Part shown: positions 43,250 to 54,764 of the stretch, piece by piece | How the letters are laid out: each line of letters starts with the position of its first letter | Numbering within the stretch: position 1 is the stretch's first letter | Assembly (NCBI GenBank): GCA_013146195.2 | Contig: CM028378.1 | Location: 87,602,295-87,666,294 of the forward strand | Direction of reading: 5' to 3' | DNA: 64,000 nt | Source: Codonopsis lanceolata | Taxonomy: Eukaryota; Streptophyta; Magnoliopsida; Asterales; Campanulaceae | Notes under the pieces: model-generated | Database searches by the model: none | The model's input: only the letters and a program-made list of their open reading frames with translations | Told to the model about the DNA's origin: nothing | Program-made: the position numbers and the translations under genes

Positions 43250-43854
43250 GAGCACACAATAACAATCAAGTACATGGGTAATACTTGTAAATATATATTA
43301 TTTCTATTTTTCTACAAGGCATGACGGTAGCCAAGAATAAGAAATTAGTTGACTACGGACCCTCGCATTTTATAACAATCTTATTCTCTTTTATCTCGTG
43401 AATGGTTAAGGTGGATCGATCACATGTCAAACCAAGTTCTCAAAATGACTATCAGTGTTTGTCACAAAAACACCAACTATTAAATTGTTTTATCCGAAAT
43501 GTAAAGGTAGCTCTCACAGATCTTAGACATTTCTAAAATTATTTAATTAATGATCGATCAATTAAAAGCATTAAGCCTACAAAATAATAACCGATCATTA
43601 TTGTATACTAAATAAAGAGAGAGATTAACAATTAAGCACATAACCAATTTTTACAATTACAAGCTATTCAACCATACAAATTACAAAAATATCTCAAAAA
43701 TAAATATTACAAGAATTAAACCCATAAAAGTTGATATCCAAAGCTGAAAATTGAAATCACTTGCAAAGGCTTCCTTTGCACTTGATTTGATCCTCCAAAT
43801 CTGTTACCCGAAATAGGGCACACATATGGGGGCTTCAATGTGTGAAATTACTTG
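43250..43854. other. AT-rich intergenic sequence
   Basis: I see nothing I can name here. Confidence 0.5.
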
Positions 43855-44028
43855 TAGGGGTGTAACCATTCGGTCTGGTTCAGTTTGAGGTCAAAACCAC
43901 AAACCAAACTGACTTTTAATGGTTTCACTTTTCTAAAAGCAAATCGAATCGTCTAAACCTTGGAATCGAATCGAACAGAACCAAGTGGTTTGGTTCCGTT
44001 TGATGGTTTAAATAGAAAACAAAAATTA

Positions 44029-44091
<63 letters not shown>

Positions 44092-45720
44092 TTATTTATA
44101 TTTACTGACAGAAGCACATATCACTACTATTTATGTTAGTTTCCCCACCTAAACTGAATTTCTAAAAAAAGATCTTCATGAAATAATTTTAATCTCCAAT
44201 ATCTAGATTACTTTTAATGTTCAACTTTTTTTATTTAGGAATTGAAAAAAAAATGTCATTGTTATGGTTAATTGGATAAATAATTTTATAATCTCTTCGC
44301 ATTCTTCTTTACCTTTGTTTATATTTAGATTTCTACAAAAACTCTTCATTTTCTGTCTTTCTTGAATCAAGTTAATTAAATGTAACAACTATATTGGTTA
44401 CATTGTAATTAAGTAATATTGAATAAATGTAGAAACCAAAAAACAGCCGAAGAATCACATAGGTAATTGAATAACTATCAATTTTTGACTTCTAAAATCT
44501 GTATAAATAATATGAAATCCATTCACAATCACCTCTTTTTCATAATAAAAAACAATAGTCTTCAAAATGCAACCTTTATTCATATTAGTAAAACAGATCA
44601 ATATAAACAAACTCAATTAACAATAAAAATCTGATCAGTACAAGTTTATAATGATATATTTATATTTAAATGGTTCTCCTTCATTTATTATTTTAATTTT
44701 GTTTTTCCTCTTCATTTTACTTACTTATGTATAGTTCAATGAATAAAATATCTAATGTGCGCTTAATGCACGGCGACAAAAACTAATTAATACTAGTAAT
44801 GGTTGAAGACTTGAAGTTGGTTCTCGGTAATTTTGAAATTCGGCCAAGTCTCATTTTTACTTTTGCCAATCCATCTGCCAGAGAAAATCCCACATAACAA
44901 TTAAGGTTTGAAACCCGAGGAACGAAAACAAAATACACAGTTCCTCTATTCGCAAAACGTTTTTTGCAAACATCTATGACAAAATGCCTTTTCAAAGATG
45001 TGGCTTGATCTTAATATTCTCTAGTCACTAAATTATCGTATTTATTTCTTTTTTGGTTCGTTTCAAAATAATTGTCAAATTTGAAACTTATTTTTTTAGA
45101 ACATCACTTTTACCGCTTTAGCCTTACATTTTCACCCTACTTTAATTATGAATCACATACACATGAGTTTTAAAGAAAACTACACATTAAACCAATATAA
45201 ATAATCAAATCATGTTTTTCTTAATCCGTGCATCGAGTCAATTAGGACAATAATTTAGAGACGGAGGGAGTATTATAATTTTTTGGAGAGAAAGAGGTGA
45301 AATTAGGAATTAGGTCAAGAATTTATCTTATATATGCTATATATAATATATTATAAAATATATTTCTTCCGTTTCAGGCAAAGAGTCATAGTTTGAAAGT
45401 CAATTTTTTTTTAAAATAACACTTTTAGTAGCTCGTTAATAATAAAATGATATTTTTAAACCTTAATTTTTTTAAAGTAGACGATTTAAGTGAAATAAAC
45501 AAAAATAAAATAGTGGATTTTTTGCTCGGAACGAAGAGAGTATATATTAATAATTTAATATGGCAAGTCAGTTCGATTCGGTTAGGAAGGAAAAATCACA
45601 AACTGAACCGAACCGAGTTGTTTGTAAAATTCTCAAACCTAAAAACTGAATCATCCTCACCCAAAACCAAATCAAACCACCCGATTCAATTTGATTTCGC
45701 GATTGAGACTTACATCCCTA
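43855..45720. mobile_element. hAT-like non-autonomous element
   Basis: The left end TAGGGGTGTAACCATTCGGT and the right end ..GACTTACATCCCTA are inverted relatives. Both are followed inward by CGGTT/AACCG-rich, Phe-codon-like repeats (GGTTTGGTT and AACCGAACCGAG) common in such plant elements. AAATTAC occurs just outside on both sides (43845-43851; 45722-45728) as a possible, imperfect target duplication. The 1.9-kb interior is AT-rich, with a (TA)n run at 44034-44087, and no transposase is seen. Confidence 0.5.
44034..44087. repeat. (TA)n microsatellite
   Basis: Uninterrupted TA dinucleotides for about 54 bp. Confidence 0.95.
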
Positions 45721-46275
45721 TAAATTACGGTAGCTATTAGATTAAATTGAGGGCTTTTGAGTGCAACGCAAGCTGAGGGGTCCAAGTATCGAAAGGGAGA
45801 AGTTTAGAGGCTGAAATAGGAGGCAAAAATGGCTGCGGCCGATATGGGTGAAGGAGGGGTCGACAACACAAAAATGATAGAGTTTCAGATATTTGCGCCA
45901 GCATCCCCTGTGGTTCGTAATTGTTCTCTAGTGCCCCTTGATTCTCCAAATTGTGAGCCGAAGCCTTTGTGCTCTTAGGCTTTGCATTTTGGTCTTTTTG
46001 TTAGGTCTGGTCAGCTTCCGTTAGCCCTTTTTTGCCTTGGAACTCTAATCGTCTAACGTGTAAAATCTTGATATTTTATATACTTTGATTTTTAGGATTA
46101 AACCAATTTGAAAATACTTTAATCATTTTTTACCAAAGTTATATTTTGTTGACTTTTTATATTATTTTAGTTAACAAATATATTAATATTTTAATTTATT
46201 TGACTAAGTCTAATATATTAACTTTACTTAAAAATATTATTTTATGTTGGTAAAAATATCCATCTACGTTGTTTT
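45721..46275. other. Unassigned stretch
   Basis: No gene is supported. The opening TTGAGGGCTTTTGAGTGCAA and GTGCCCCTTGATTCTCC recall regulatory parts of retroelements, but there is no second copy in the window. Confidence 0.3.
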
Positions 46276-47952
46276 TAACGGATAAGTGAGGGTTGTAATA
46301 ATTTCTATGGGCGGGTCCCACAAGAAGATTTGTTCACCACTTGGTTGTCTGGTGTAAACAGTAGGAAACAAGTTTGGATAATTCACCAATTTTACCTCCT
46401 CCGTGGCACAGCAAGTAGTGGGCAATTCAGGCATGATTATCAACATCCATCTTTGACTTATCAACCAAGGCAACAACTATTATTTAAGCCGAAAATAGCA
46501 TTACTAGCAATCATAAGAATTAGAGGGAGAGAAACAAAGAGATATTGTGTGTGTGTGTGTGTGTATGTTTGGGTTTTGAGGTTTTGAGTCGAGAACAATC
46601 ATTTTTGGAATCGTCGGATTTGCGGGTTTGACTCGAGGTTTATTATGGAATACTTTTGGTGTATTTTATCGGCAGATATTATCTCATTTTAAGGTAAGGG
46701 GAATACTCGTCGTGTATGTTTAATTGTTTATTGTTATTAACGATACACGGTATTATAATTTACATGCTCGTGAACGTGACTAAGTACTTGATCTTTATAG
46801 TTGGAAGTAATGTTATGAATGTTGTTAACATGCTGAAGTTGTGCTTTGATACTTACGAGTATGAGGACAATATGTACTAGTTGGAATTTGTAGCTTGAGA
46901 ATACAATGCGTTTGTTTTATAACTCATTGGAATTCTTTGTGTTAATACCTTGTTGAGCACTAGTTTCGAACATGAAGTGCTCGTGTAAATGGTCTTTAAT
47001 TGTGCAATTAAACAGTTTATTATGGGGGGAGTAGGGGAACCTCTGACTAGGTCACGGAGCGGAGAGCAGTGCTAGTTAGCAGCGGCACCCTACTTGGACC
47101 CAAAACCAACTTCTTCACTTTGGCCGAGTGGGGAAAACACCATTGAATTATATGTTAAGTATCACGACGTGTCTGAGGTTGTAGGGACCTAGCCTCGTGA
47201 TGACTTGTACCCGGGTTGTGAATAATTGGTTGGCTTCATAAACTAAACAAGAGATTGATCAAGAGAAACAAGCTTCAACAACAATAGTGGGGGTGATAAG
47301 GTCGGAAGTGATTGGTCGGAGATGTATCTCGATCCCGTGAACAATTGGTAAATTATATGTATTTCTATATTGTACTTATATGAGCATGAAATCTTATTAT
47401 CGTGGTAGGTCACTGTATTTACCGGTATGGGACGACGAATACTTGATCCAGCTACGTAGTAATGAGGTCTTGATTGACTAATTTGTTATTATTGCCTTTA
47501 AAATTGCTACATATTAACATGTCTTGAACTGATGCATATATGCATAGTATACATGAGATCGGTAGAACCTTACTAAGTCTTAAACTCACCCCTTTCCGTT
47601 TGCATGCCCCTGTAGATTGCAGCTACACCGAGAAGTTTGATATATGAAGAAAAGAGAAGATTGAAGCGCTCTTCTTCGATAGTAAAACATTTATGTATTA
47701 CTTTTGGACATCGTTAAAATTGTAACGAAGATATGTTTGTAAAGAAATCATATTTTATATTTTGAGTTAAATACTATTTATTTGTTTTATCTGCTGCGAG
47801 TTATAAAATATTTTATTTGGAAAAGATAATATAATTTCTTATTTGAGAAGTATTATTTATTTACATCATCCGTTGTAAGTCACGTGCTTATAATTGGAGT
47901 CATTTTTATATTGAATTTTATGGAAACCCGAAGACCTGGGTGCGGGTCGTCA
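46276..47952 (+). repeat. Probable solo LTR of a gypsy-type element
   Basis: Possible ends are TGAGGGTTGTAATAA at 46276 and GCGGGTCGTCA at 47952. A TATTTAAG box lies near 46478, followed by a (TG)n run and a long leader. CCTTACTAAGTCTTAAACTCAC near 47568 parallels CTTACTAAGTCTTTATGAC in the block at 30999-33799. No coding capacity and no clear target duplication are seen. Confidence 0.4.
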
Positions 47953-48514
47953 AATAACGAACTCAAGAACACTGCAAAACTCAACTTTGCAACCCGAAAT
48001 TGACTTAACCTTTGTGCTAAAATCCTTATAAATGCTTGATTATGTTTGGAAACCTATAATAAATACAAATACAAAATAATAATATTTCTAATGCATAATT
48101 AACTCAAAATAACTGAAAATTCAAGGGAAAATTCGTGAAAATCTTGAGTTCATCAACGAAGATGCTCCGCGTTTTGATTTTAAAGAATGTTTGGGATACC
48201 TAAGTTTTTTTTTTTTTTTTTTTTGAGTGATTATTATCATAAAGTTTACAAATAAGAATTTTTTTGGTTTAGATGAAAAACAATAGCAGAACAATAATTT
48301 AGGAATGAGAAATATTAATGAACCCAAACGGACCCTTATTGAGGCATTCGAGATGCTTCATTGTAAGAAGGATAATGCTTAGGCCACTCAAAATGTGTAC
48401 TAAAAAATGGGCACTCAACGAGTTGAACTACTCACATCAATCAGTGTTAGGACCACAAAATGTAAGAAATCTAAGAGACTTGTCTATTAATTGCTTAAAC
48501 CTTTCCAAAATAAA
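47953..48514 (+). promoter_or_regulatory. 5' flank of the REM gene
   Basis: Sequence between the LTR-like block and the first coding exon. A T18 run lies near 48208. No certain TATA box or transcription start is visible. Confidence 0.35.
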
Positions 48515-51500
48515 ATGGCTTCCCCCCTACGCCACAAAACCTCCAAGCTCCCAACCTCCCTGGCATCCAAAACCAGAATGAGGAGACCCCCAAAGAAGCC
48601 TCACTTCTTCACGTTCGTCTGCTCAGAACCATCTTCCAGAAATGGATCTGTAAGCAACACACACACTCACACACACACACACACTCACACAATCCCCACG
48701 TCACGACCTTGGGACCTGTGGTAAAATAAAACCATATGTCGTAGGTTCGAGTTCGATTCAAGTAAGCTACGTTATTCTGATAATGTGGAAAGTTGGTGGA
48801 AATGAATTAATCCGGAACTTCTTGATTTGGAGGTTTTCATAGATTTCCTAGAGTTCATGGTTAAGATTTAGCCATGTCAGTAAAATGTATTGAATAATGG
48901 TAGGGATCAGCAGACTTCGAATTGAAACCATCTCGTTTTTGAGAAAGATAAAATTTTACCAACCATCATATCAGCAAATTTTATGATGTGGGTCAATCTT
49001 GGCTGTAAACTCCATTGGCTCAACCATTGAGCCACTTTAGAGGTTGTGTCTTGTTCCCATAATGAGTTGGTCCAATGTGACCCTGATGTGGTTAGAGTTT
49101 CCCTTAGTTATCAACACACACACACACACACACACACACAACACAATGAGAAGTGGTGCATAACTGCATAATATAATGATGTGTTGATATATTTTTGATG
49201 CAGGTGATTCCTAAATCATTCATAAGTAAATACTTGAAGGGAAAGAGTTTTAAGTCAACATTTCTTACAAGGGGCAGCCGGAGTTGGGCCATGGAGTTAG
49301 GTGATGTGAAGATCAATGGAGAAACGGCTCGGATTTTCACGAATGGTTGGGAGAAGTTTGAGAAAGAGAATGGTTTAAAAACAGGAGACTTCATTCTGTT
49401 TAGGCTTCAAGGAAACTTGGTTTTTGAAATTCTAGTGTTTGACACAACTTTGTGTGAGAGAGAATTTCCACTTTCTACATCTGACAATCCTATAGATACA
49501 GTGCTGGAGGGAAAGAAGAGTCCTCACATAGGAACAACTTTAAAAGAACCTACTACTAATATCCATGGTGAGTTTGTTCCTCCCTGTAGATTTAACTGTT
49601 TTCCAAATAAAGTTTCCGAATTGTGATGTGGAGATCGATGTTTAGACGCTGGTTCGTTTAGCATTCTTGAGAACCTTTTATGTCAGGCATTTTTTAGCAC
49701 CATTGTCAAATCTCTGTTTTGTGCTGTTTTGAACCTAAATGAGTGAGTTTTTAGTTAATATTTGGTAATACCAGAATCCCAATTATGAGTTCTGGACTCG
49801 GGTTCGAAATGTTTTTAGTGATTACTGGTTCTGAATACTTCTCCTATCCACTATGTGTGAGAAGAATTTTGGCCTTCTTAATCTGATTTCAATATTCATG
49901 TTCTGAAAGAGGAAATTATATGTCCAGAAGAAGAACCTACTAGTATCCATGGTATAAGTTTATTATAAGTTCAATCATGTCATAATATATGCAAAGTAAA
50001 ATTTTCCAACTACTTTTTGATACTGATAATGTCTTTATTTAATGTGACCAAAACATTGTTTAGGCTATGTTTGGCTAGCTACTCAATTGGAATTGGATAA
50101 ATAAAATCTTCTTCAAGCAGAATTCAAGCTGTTTATCCTATTCCAGTTGGTTTTCTTTCTCATTTTCCTTCTTCTTCTTGTTTAAAGCATAAACAGTTCT
50201 TGTCTAGTTATGGTTATCTAACTTCATAATTTTGTATCCAGTTGGACGATAGTCGTAATTTTATATCAATCTGTGCTACTTCAGAGAGCAAAAGGACTTA
50301 TTCGTACAACGCTGATTAAACAATCCCCTGAATCAGCATATTTTCAGTAGATTATTATCACCTTTGGATACATTCCCTGTATCTACCTAATTTTGTATCT
50401 TTGCATTTATTCCATGTTCGTTTCATCTGATGATCGACTTGGAAGGGTCAAAAGAAATGCACAAGGTGAAGGAAGAAGAAGCTGCGTCTACAAAAATTGA
50501 TGATCATCCTTCTTTCTCGTCCACACTGATGCCATATAACATAAAAAGATCAATTTTGGTAAGTCTAAACAATCCGCGGAACACTGTTATTCTTGTTATA
50601 AAATATCTGAATTCACATTTTATGTCGAGTCTCTAACTCACTCGTACTGAAAAATCATGGCTCAAATCTTAAGGTCGGAGATAAAAGGTGGCATGACGTG
50701 CATTTTTAGTTAACAGTATTTGGCACCTCATCATTGGTGTTGCTGCCACCACATCGTTGAAGAGATTTTATAAAGTAGTCTAGATTTCAAAATATATATA
50801 ATAGAGATTTCATTTTGAACAAACTTTAGAGCTTTTATTTCTCATAGTTGTATGTTGTCTAATTTGTACTTTCGATGGTAGAAATCAACTATTGGGGTGG
50901 AAAGTTTGTTGAAAAGGATATAAAATCCCTACGTTTGCTCTTCTTGCAGCACATCCCACTTGACTTCGCTAGATCAAATGGCTTAAGAAACAGGTGTTGT
51001 AAAGTGATTTTGAAGGATGAACAGCAAAGGTCATGGCCAGTTAAACTGAGGCATGAGTCGACTCATGCTTGTCTTGGTGATGGATGGCATAACTTTCATA
51101 TCACAAATGGCCTGAAGGAAGGAGATGAGTTCATGATTGTGCTTTTAAAGAATGGAGATGAGCCTATAATGAACTTCCGTCGTAAGTTTTCTTTCTTGGA
51201 GATCCTTTCTTTGCTTTCTTAGTTTCCATTCTTCCTTTAGATTTCTGCCCATTGGTTTAAAGGCTCCAACTTGGTTTGAAAATCTGTCGAGGATGAAGTA
51301 AAGAAAAAACAATTGTTAAAATGAAAAACAAGATAATTAAGAGAGAAATGAAAGCATGTGAGAACTGCTGTTAACGCATTTAACCTTGATTGCATCTCAT
51401 GATTTTGTTAATTAACTTGCAACTGCTTCCGATGTCTGTCCTTGAAGGCTCAGATTAAAAAAAAAGCCCATCAAAACACCTATAATTTCTTGAAACTTGT

Positions 51501-52382
51501 AAATAAAAATACATGTGTTCTTAAATCTATATGGAAACTGGTAGAATCGATGCGTTGAGAATACAATAAGGAAAGACCAGGAAGACTTTAGACTTTTACT
51601 TGACCTTAACAATTGATACATTGAGAATGCAAGAAGGAATTTATAGAAAGCATGTTTGCGAATGAATGCCTGAGAAGAAAAAAAAACTCCATCCAGAACG
51701 CTTTTTTTGTTTCAAGTGTGATCAATTATTGATATGATCTCGTTTTTTCTTTACTTCCCTTGTAATTGACATTAGGATTTGCTTATCTTGCCTTTCCTGA
51801 AAAGTCTTATATCAGAAAAACAAGCCGGTCAAGACTGGTGGTAGAGCTAAACAACCTACTCGTGATTCTTTTGATCCTAGAAAAGAAGCGCAAAAAAGAA
51901 AATGCTCACAGAGAGAACCTCATGGCATAGATTTGGAGGCTCAAGCAAAGAGGGTGCATGATTTGCATGGGTCTTCTAGGACTTCCGCTATCGATCACTT
52001 TGTTGGCATTCTGAAGCCTTACAGCATCAAGGGATTTTCACATTTGGTAACGTCACACCTTAAAATAATATGCATTCATCAAAACTATAACATATAATTT
52101 GCAATCTCATTTGATCGCTACCTGTAACTTTTGGTGCAGTATTTTCCGATAGAGTTTTCAAGATCGAATGGTTTAACCAACGGACAGATGATCCTCGAAA
52201 ACGAAAATCGGAAGAGATGGTCAGTAGAACTGAGGCTGAGGAGGGACAAAGGTATAGTTTATATTGCACGCGGATGGAAGGAGTTTCAAATTGCAAATAA
52301 CTTGAAGTTAGGGGATGGCTTCAAGCTTGAGCTCAGTGAGAATAGTGGGAAGATTCCTCTAGCGAAATTCTCTTGTTTGTGA
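48515..52382 (+). CDS. B3-domain (REM-type) transcription factor, three B3 domains
   Basis: Seven exons join in phase: 48515-48649, 49204-49567, 49910-49951, 50446-50558, 50950-51181, 51805-52046 and 52140-52382, giving 456 residues and a TGA. All introns are GT-AG. The first B3 domain spans exons 1-2 (KKPHFFTFV; IPKSFISKYLKG; ARIFTNGWEKFEKENGLKTG). The second spans exons 4-5 (MPYNIKRSIL, HIPLDFARSNGL, GDGWHNFHITNGLKEGD). The third spans exons 6-7 (VGILKPYSIKGFSHL, YFPIEFSRSNGL, ARGWKEFQIANNLKLGD). A basic linker (KTGGRAKQP, EAQKRKCSQ) precedes the third. REM proteins are nuclear DNA-binding factors linked to reproductive meristems. Translation may start at 48515 or at the in-frame Met at 48578. 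The exon 6 acceptor (AAAAG|TC) is the least typical junction but keeps the frame. No stop or frameshift is found. Confidence 0.88.
48650..49203 (+). other. First intron of the REM gene, repeat-bearing
   Basis: GTAAGC to GATGCAG. It contains two CA-type microsatellites (48657-48690 and 49113-49140) and a 200-bp segment shared with 42030-42210. The splice junction fuses ..SSRNGS to VIPKSF.. without breaking the B3 domain. Confidence 0.8.
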
Positions 52383-53430
52383 ATTTTCACCTGGAAGTAG
52401 CCTTCTTGTTGTTGTAGGTTCTAGTCTCAGGAAAGAAAAAATGATCAGAGGGGTAACTAAGACAATTCATTGGTGGATTTGGGGACTAGCTGATGCCAAT
52501 TTCATCTTGTCTTTTTGGTGTTAATTTATAATTTATGAGTAGGTCTCCTTTGAGACCGTCTTATCAATCCTAATTCGTAAAACCGAATCTCACTTTCTCA
52601 TAATTCAGTTCACCAACACACGGTAAGTCGAGTACTAGAAATCCGTCTTATAGAAAATAGCCATAAGACTGTCTTTCTCTAATTTTCATTTTGACCCTTG
52701 TGTGTGTGTACCCGCGTTTAACAGATATATGGCTATGACTCCTCTTTTAAATTTCAAGGGTGTGTTTAGCCTAACAATTTAGAGTCCGTTTGGTGCAGCG
52801 TTTTCAAATGCAATTTTAGAAAGAAAAAAAAAACTTCAATTTATAGCAGGGATAACGGAAAGTAAATGCTACTAATTATTCAAATGATGCATTGATATGT
52901 ATTGTAACTGAAAAACCTGTGCTTTTTTTTCAATAAAAATATATAATTGGCTCTATTATAAATATTAAGATATTATTTATTATTTATTTTTTATGGATAC
53001 TCATCTAAGAGTAGAACCTATCAATTAAAGTGAGAATCAAATCAAAGGTAAAATAATTAAAGAAACTTCTTAAAAGGAAAATATTGGAAACTAAACATTT
53101 TTCTTTTCGGGTAGGCCTCTTGTAAGGCCGTCTTAAATCGTAAGACAGATCTCTATTCTTTTATAATTCAACCCATCAATACACGATGAGTCGAATAAAG
53201 ATGATTCGTCTTACAAAAAAATATCCGTAAAAATTATTTTACCCAAATTTTTATATGACCTTCCGATTATTGCACTTTATCATTGTACCGCTTCACTATC
53301 AACATTGCCACTATGATTTAAAAGGTACAATACTGTTATTCTCTATTCGTCAAATTCTTAATGAAATTATTTTCAATCCCTTCCCTATACTTTGCCTTTG
53401 CCTTTGCCTTTGCCTATAGGTTGGGTGACC
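52383..53430. repeat. 3' flank of the REM gene with two copies of a short repeat
   Basis: Two diverged copies of a 120-140 bp repeat lie at about 52545-52680 and 53110-53225. Shared marks are TAGGTCTCCTTTGAGACCGTCTTA against TAGGCCTCTTGTAAGGCCGTCTTA (each read in two parts), then ACACG.TGAGTCGA and a final CGTCTTA. Their ends suggest a small MITE. A (CTTTGC)n run lies at 53393-53415. No gene is seen. Confidence 0.5.
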
Positions 53431-53438
53431 GTTAAAAG

Positions 53439-53552
53439 TAGGGGTGGCAAAATAGGTGTTATGGATCAATGGATAATAGACCATTATCCATGGTTATCCA
53501 TGGATAATGACATATTATCCATTGATCCATAACACTCATTTTACCACCCCTA
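53439..53552. mobile_element. Small hAT-type foldback MITE
   Basis: The 114-bp element reads TAGGGGTGGCAAAAT at the left and ATTTTACCACCCCTA at the right. The whole length folds back on itself (GTTATGGATCAATGGATAAT pairs with ATTATCCATTGATCCATAAC). The 8-bp target duplication GTTAAAAG lies at 53431-53438 and 53553-53560. hAT transposases make 8-bp duplications and plant hAT ends often start (C/T)AGGG. Confidence 0.92.
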
Positions 53553-53560
53553 GTTAAAAG

Positions 53561-53929
53561 TAATTAACGATCTGAAGTTGACATGTCTATTATAGACAAA
53601 TAACCTTATTTGGTTTTATCCTTTTCTTTTCTTTACCATTTTTTGGTAATAAAGTGTATACAAATGAGATTTACCATAACCTATTGAAATAAAATATTAA
53701 AGAGAAAAGCTCAAAAATGGAAAATTTACATATATATTTAAAGTTGGGGAGAAGCACTATGATTATGTCACTTTACCACCTTTCGATAAATCTTTATTGT
53801 AAAACATCCATGTAAAGGCTTTAAAAACTTTTGATTTCTAGTAATTAACTAACAATAAATAATAATAATAATAATAATCAATATAATAAGAGGTATTAGT
53901 ATATATAACTTCTTCTATTATCAATAGTA
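53561..53929. other. AT-rich intergenic sequence
   Basis: I see no gene; it leads into the minisatellite block. Confidence 0.4.
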
Positions 53930-54764
53930 GAAGACTTATATTTAATTACTTTTACAACTAATATTACTTCTAACCAATGTCAGATAAAACTCTTAAAGGT
54001 AAGACATTACTTCGAATGACTAACTTCTAAAACCATACTTTAAACCTTCATACCTTAATCATCCAAAACTTGATTTGGACAAATAAATGTATCATTTCGA
54101 TATTTTTGTCGAGTAGAACACATTTGCACAATTACTTTTGTCTACAAATAAATAACACGTAAAGATATTCGTGTCTCAAATTTTACAATTTTTTTCACTA
54201 AAACACTATTTTTTAACAAGTATTATATTTTAAATATTTATATCTTATTCATCCAAAACTCAATTTCGACAAATAAATATATCATTTCGATTCATTCACC
54301 AAGTAGAACACATTTGTGCAATTACATTCGCCAAAAAACAAATGACATGTAAAGAAATTCGTGCCTCAAGTTGCATAATTTCTTTAACTAAAAACACTAA
54401 TTTTTCAACAATAGAAGAGATGTATCTCTCATTGGTTAAAAATTGATGTTGATTTAAAAAATATTATTATTAAGTACCAATAAAAGAGATGTATCACACA
54501 TTGGTTGCAAAGTGATGTTCGTTTTTAAAGTGATGTTGTTGATTTGATAAAAAAACTTATACCATTATTACCAATAGAAAATGTATATCTCACGTTGGTT
54601 AAAAAATAATGTTGATTTTAAATTATTTTATATAATTACCAATAAAAGATATATATAACACATTGTTTTTTTTAAATGTTAGATTTTAAAGTCTTTAGAC
54701 TAAAGACTTTCACTTTTGCAAAAGATGTATCTCATATTAGTTACAAAATATTCTACTATTATTT
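53930..54764. repeat. Minisatellite array, block 2 (left of the Helitron-like insertion)
   Basis: Degenerate units of the kind described for 41101-41880 are clear from 54415 to 54764. Before them, 54045-54400 holds a different repeat of about 190 bp (TATCTTATTCATCCAAAACT..TCGACAAATAAAT..GTAGAACACATTTG) present twice. Confidence 0.75.

Noticed and set aside
45250..45275. Stowaway MITE suggested by GACGGAGGGAGTAT
   Set aside because: Only one terminal motif is visible and no partner end or TA duplication could be matched.
48700..48770. GGTTCGAGTTCGATTC as a SINE or tRNA B box in the REM intron
   Set aside because: No matching A box at the right distance and no target duplication, so left unassigned.
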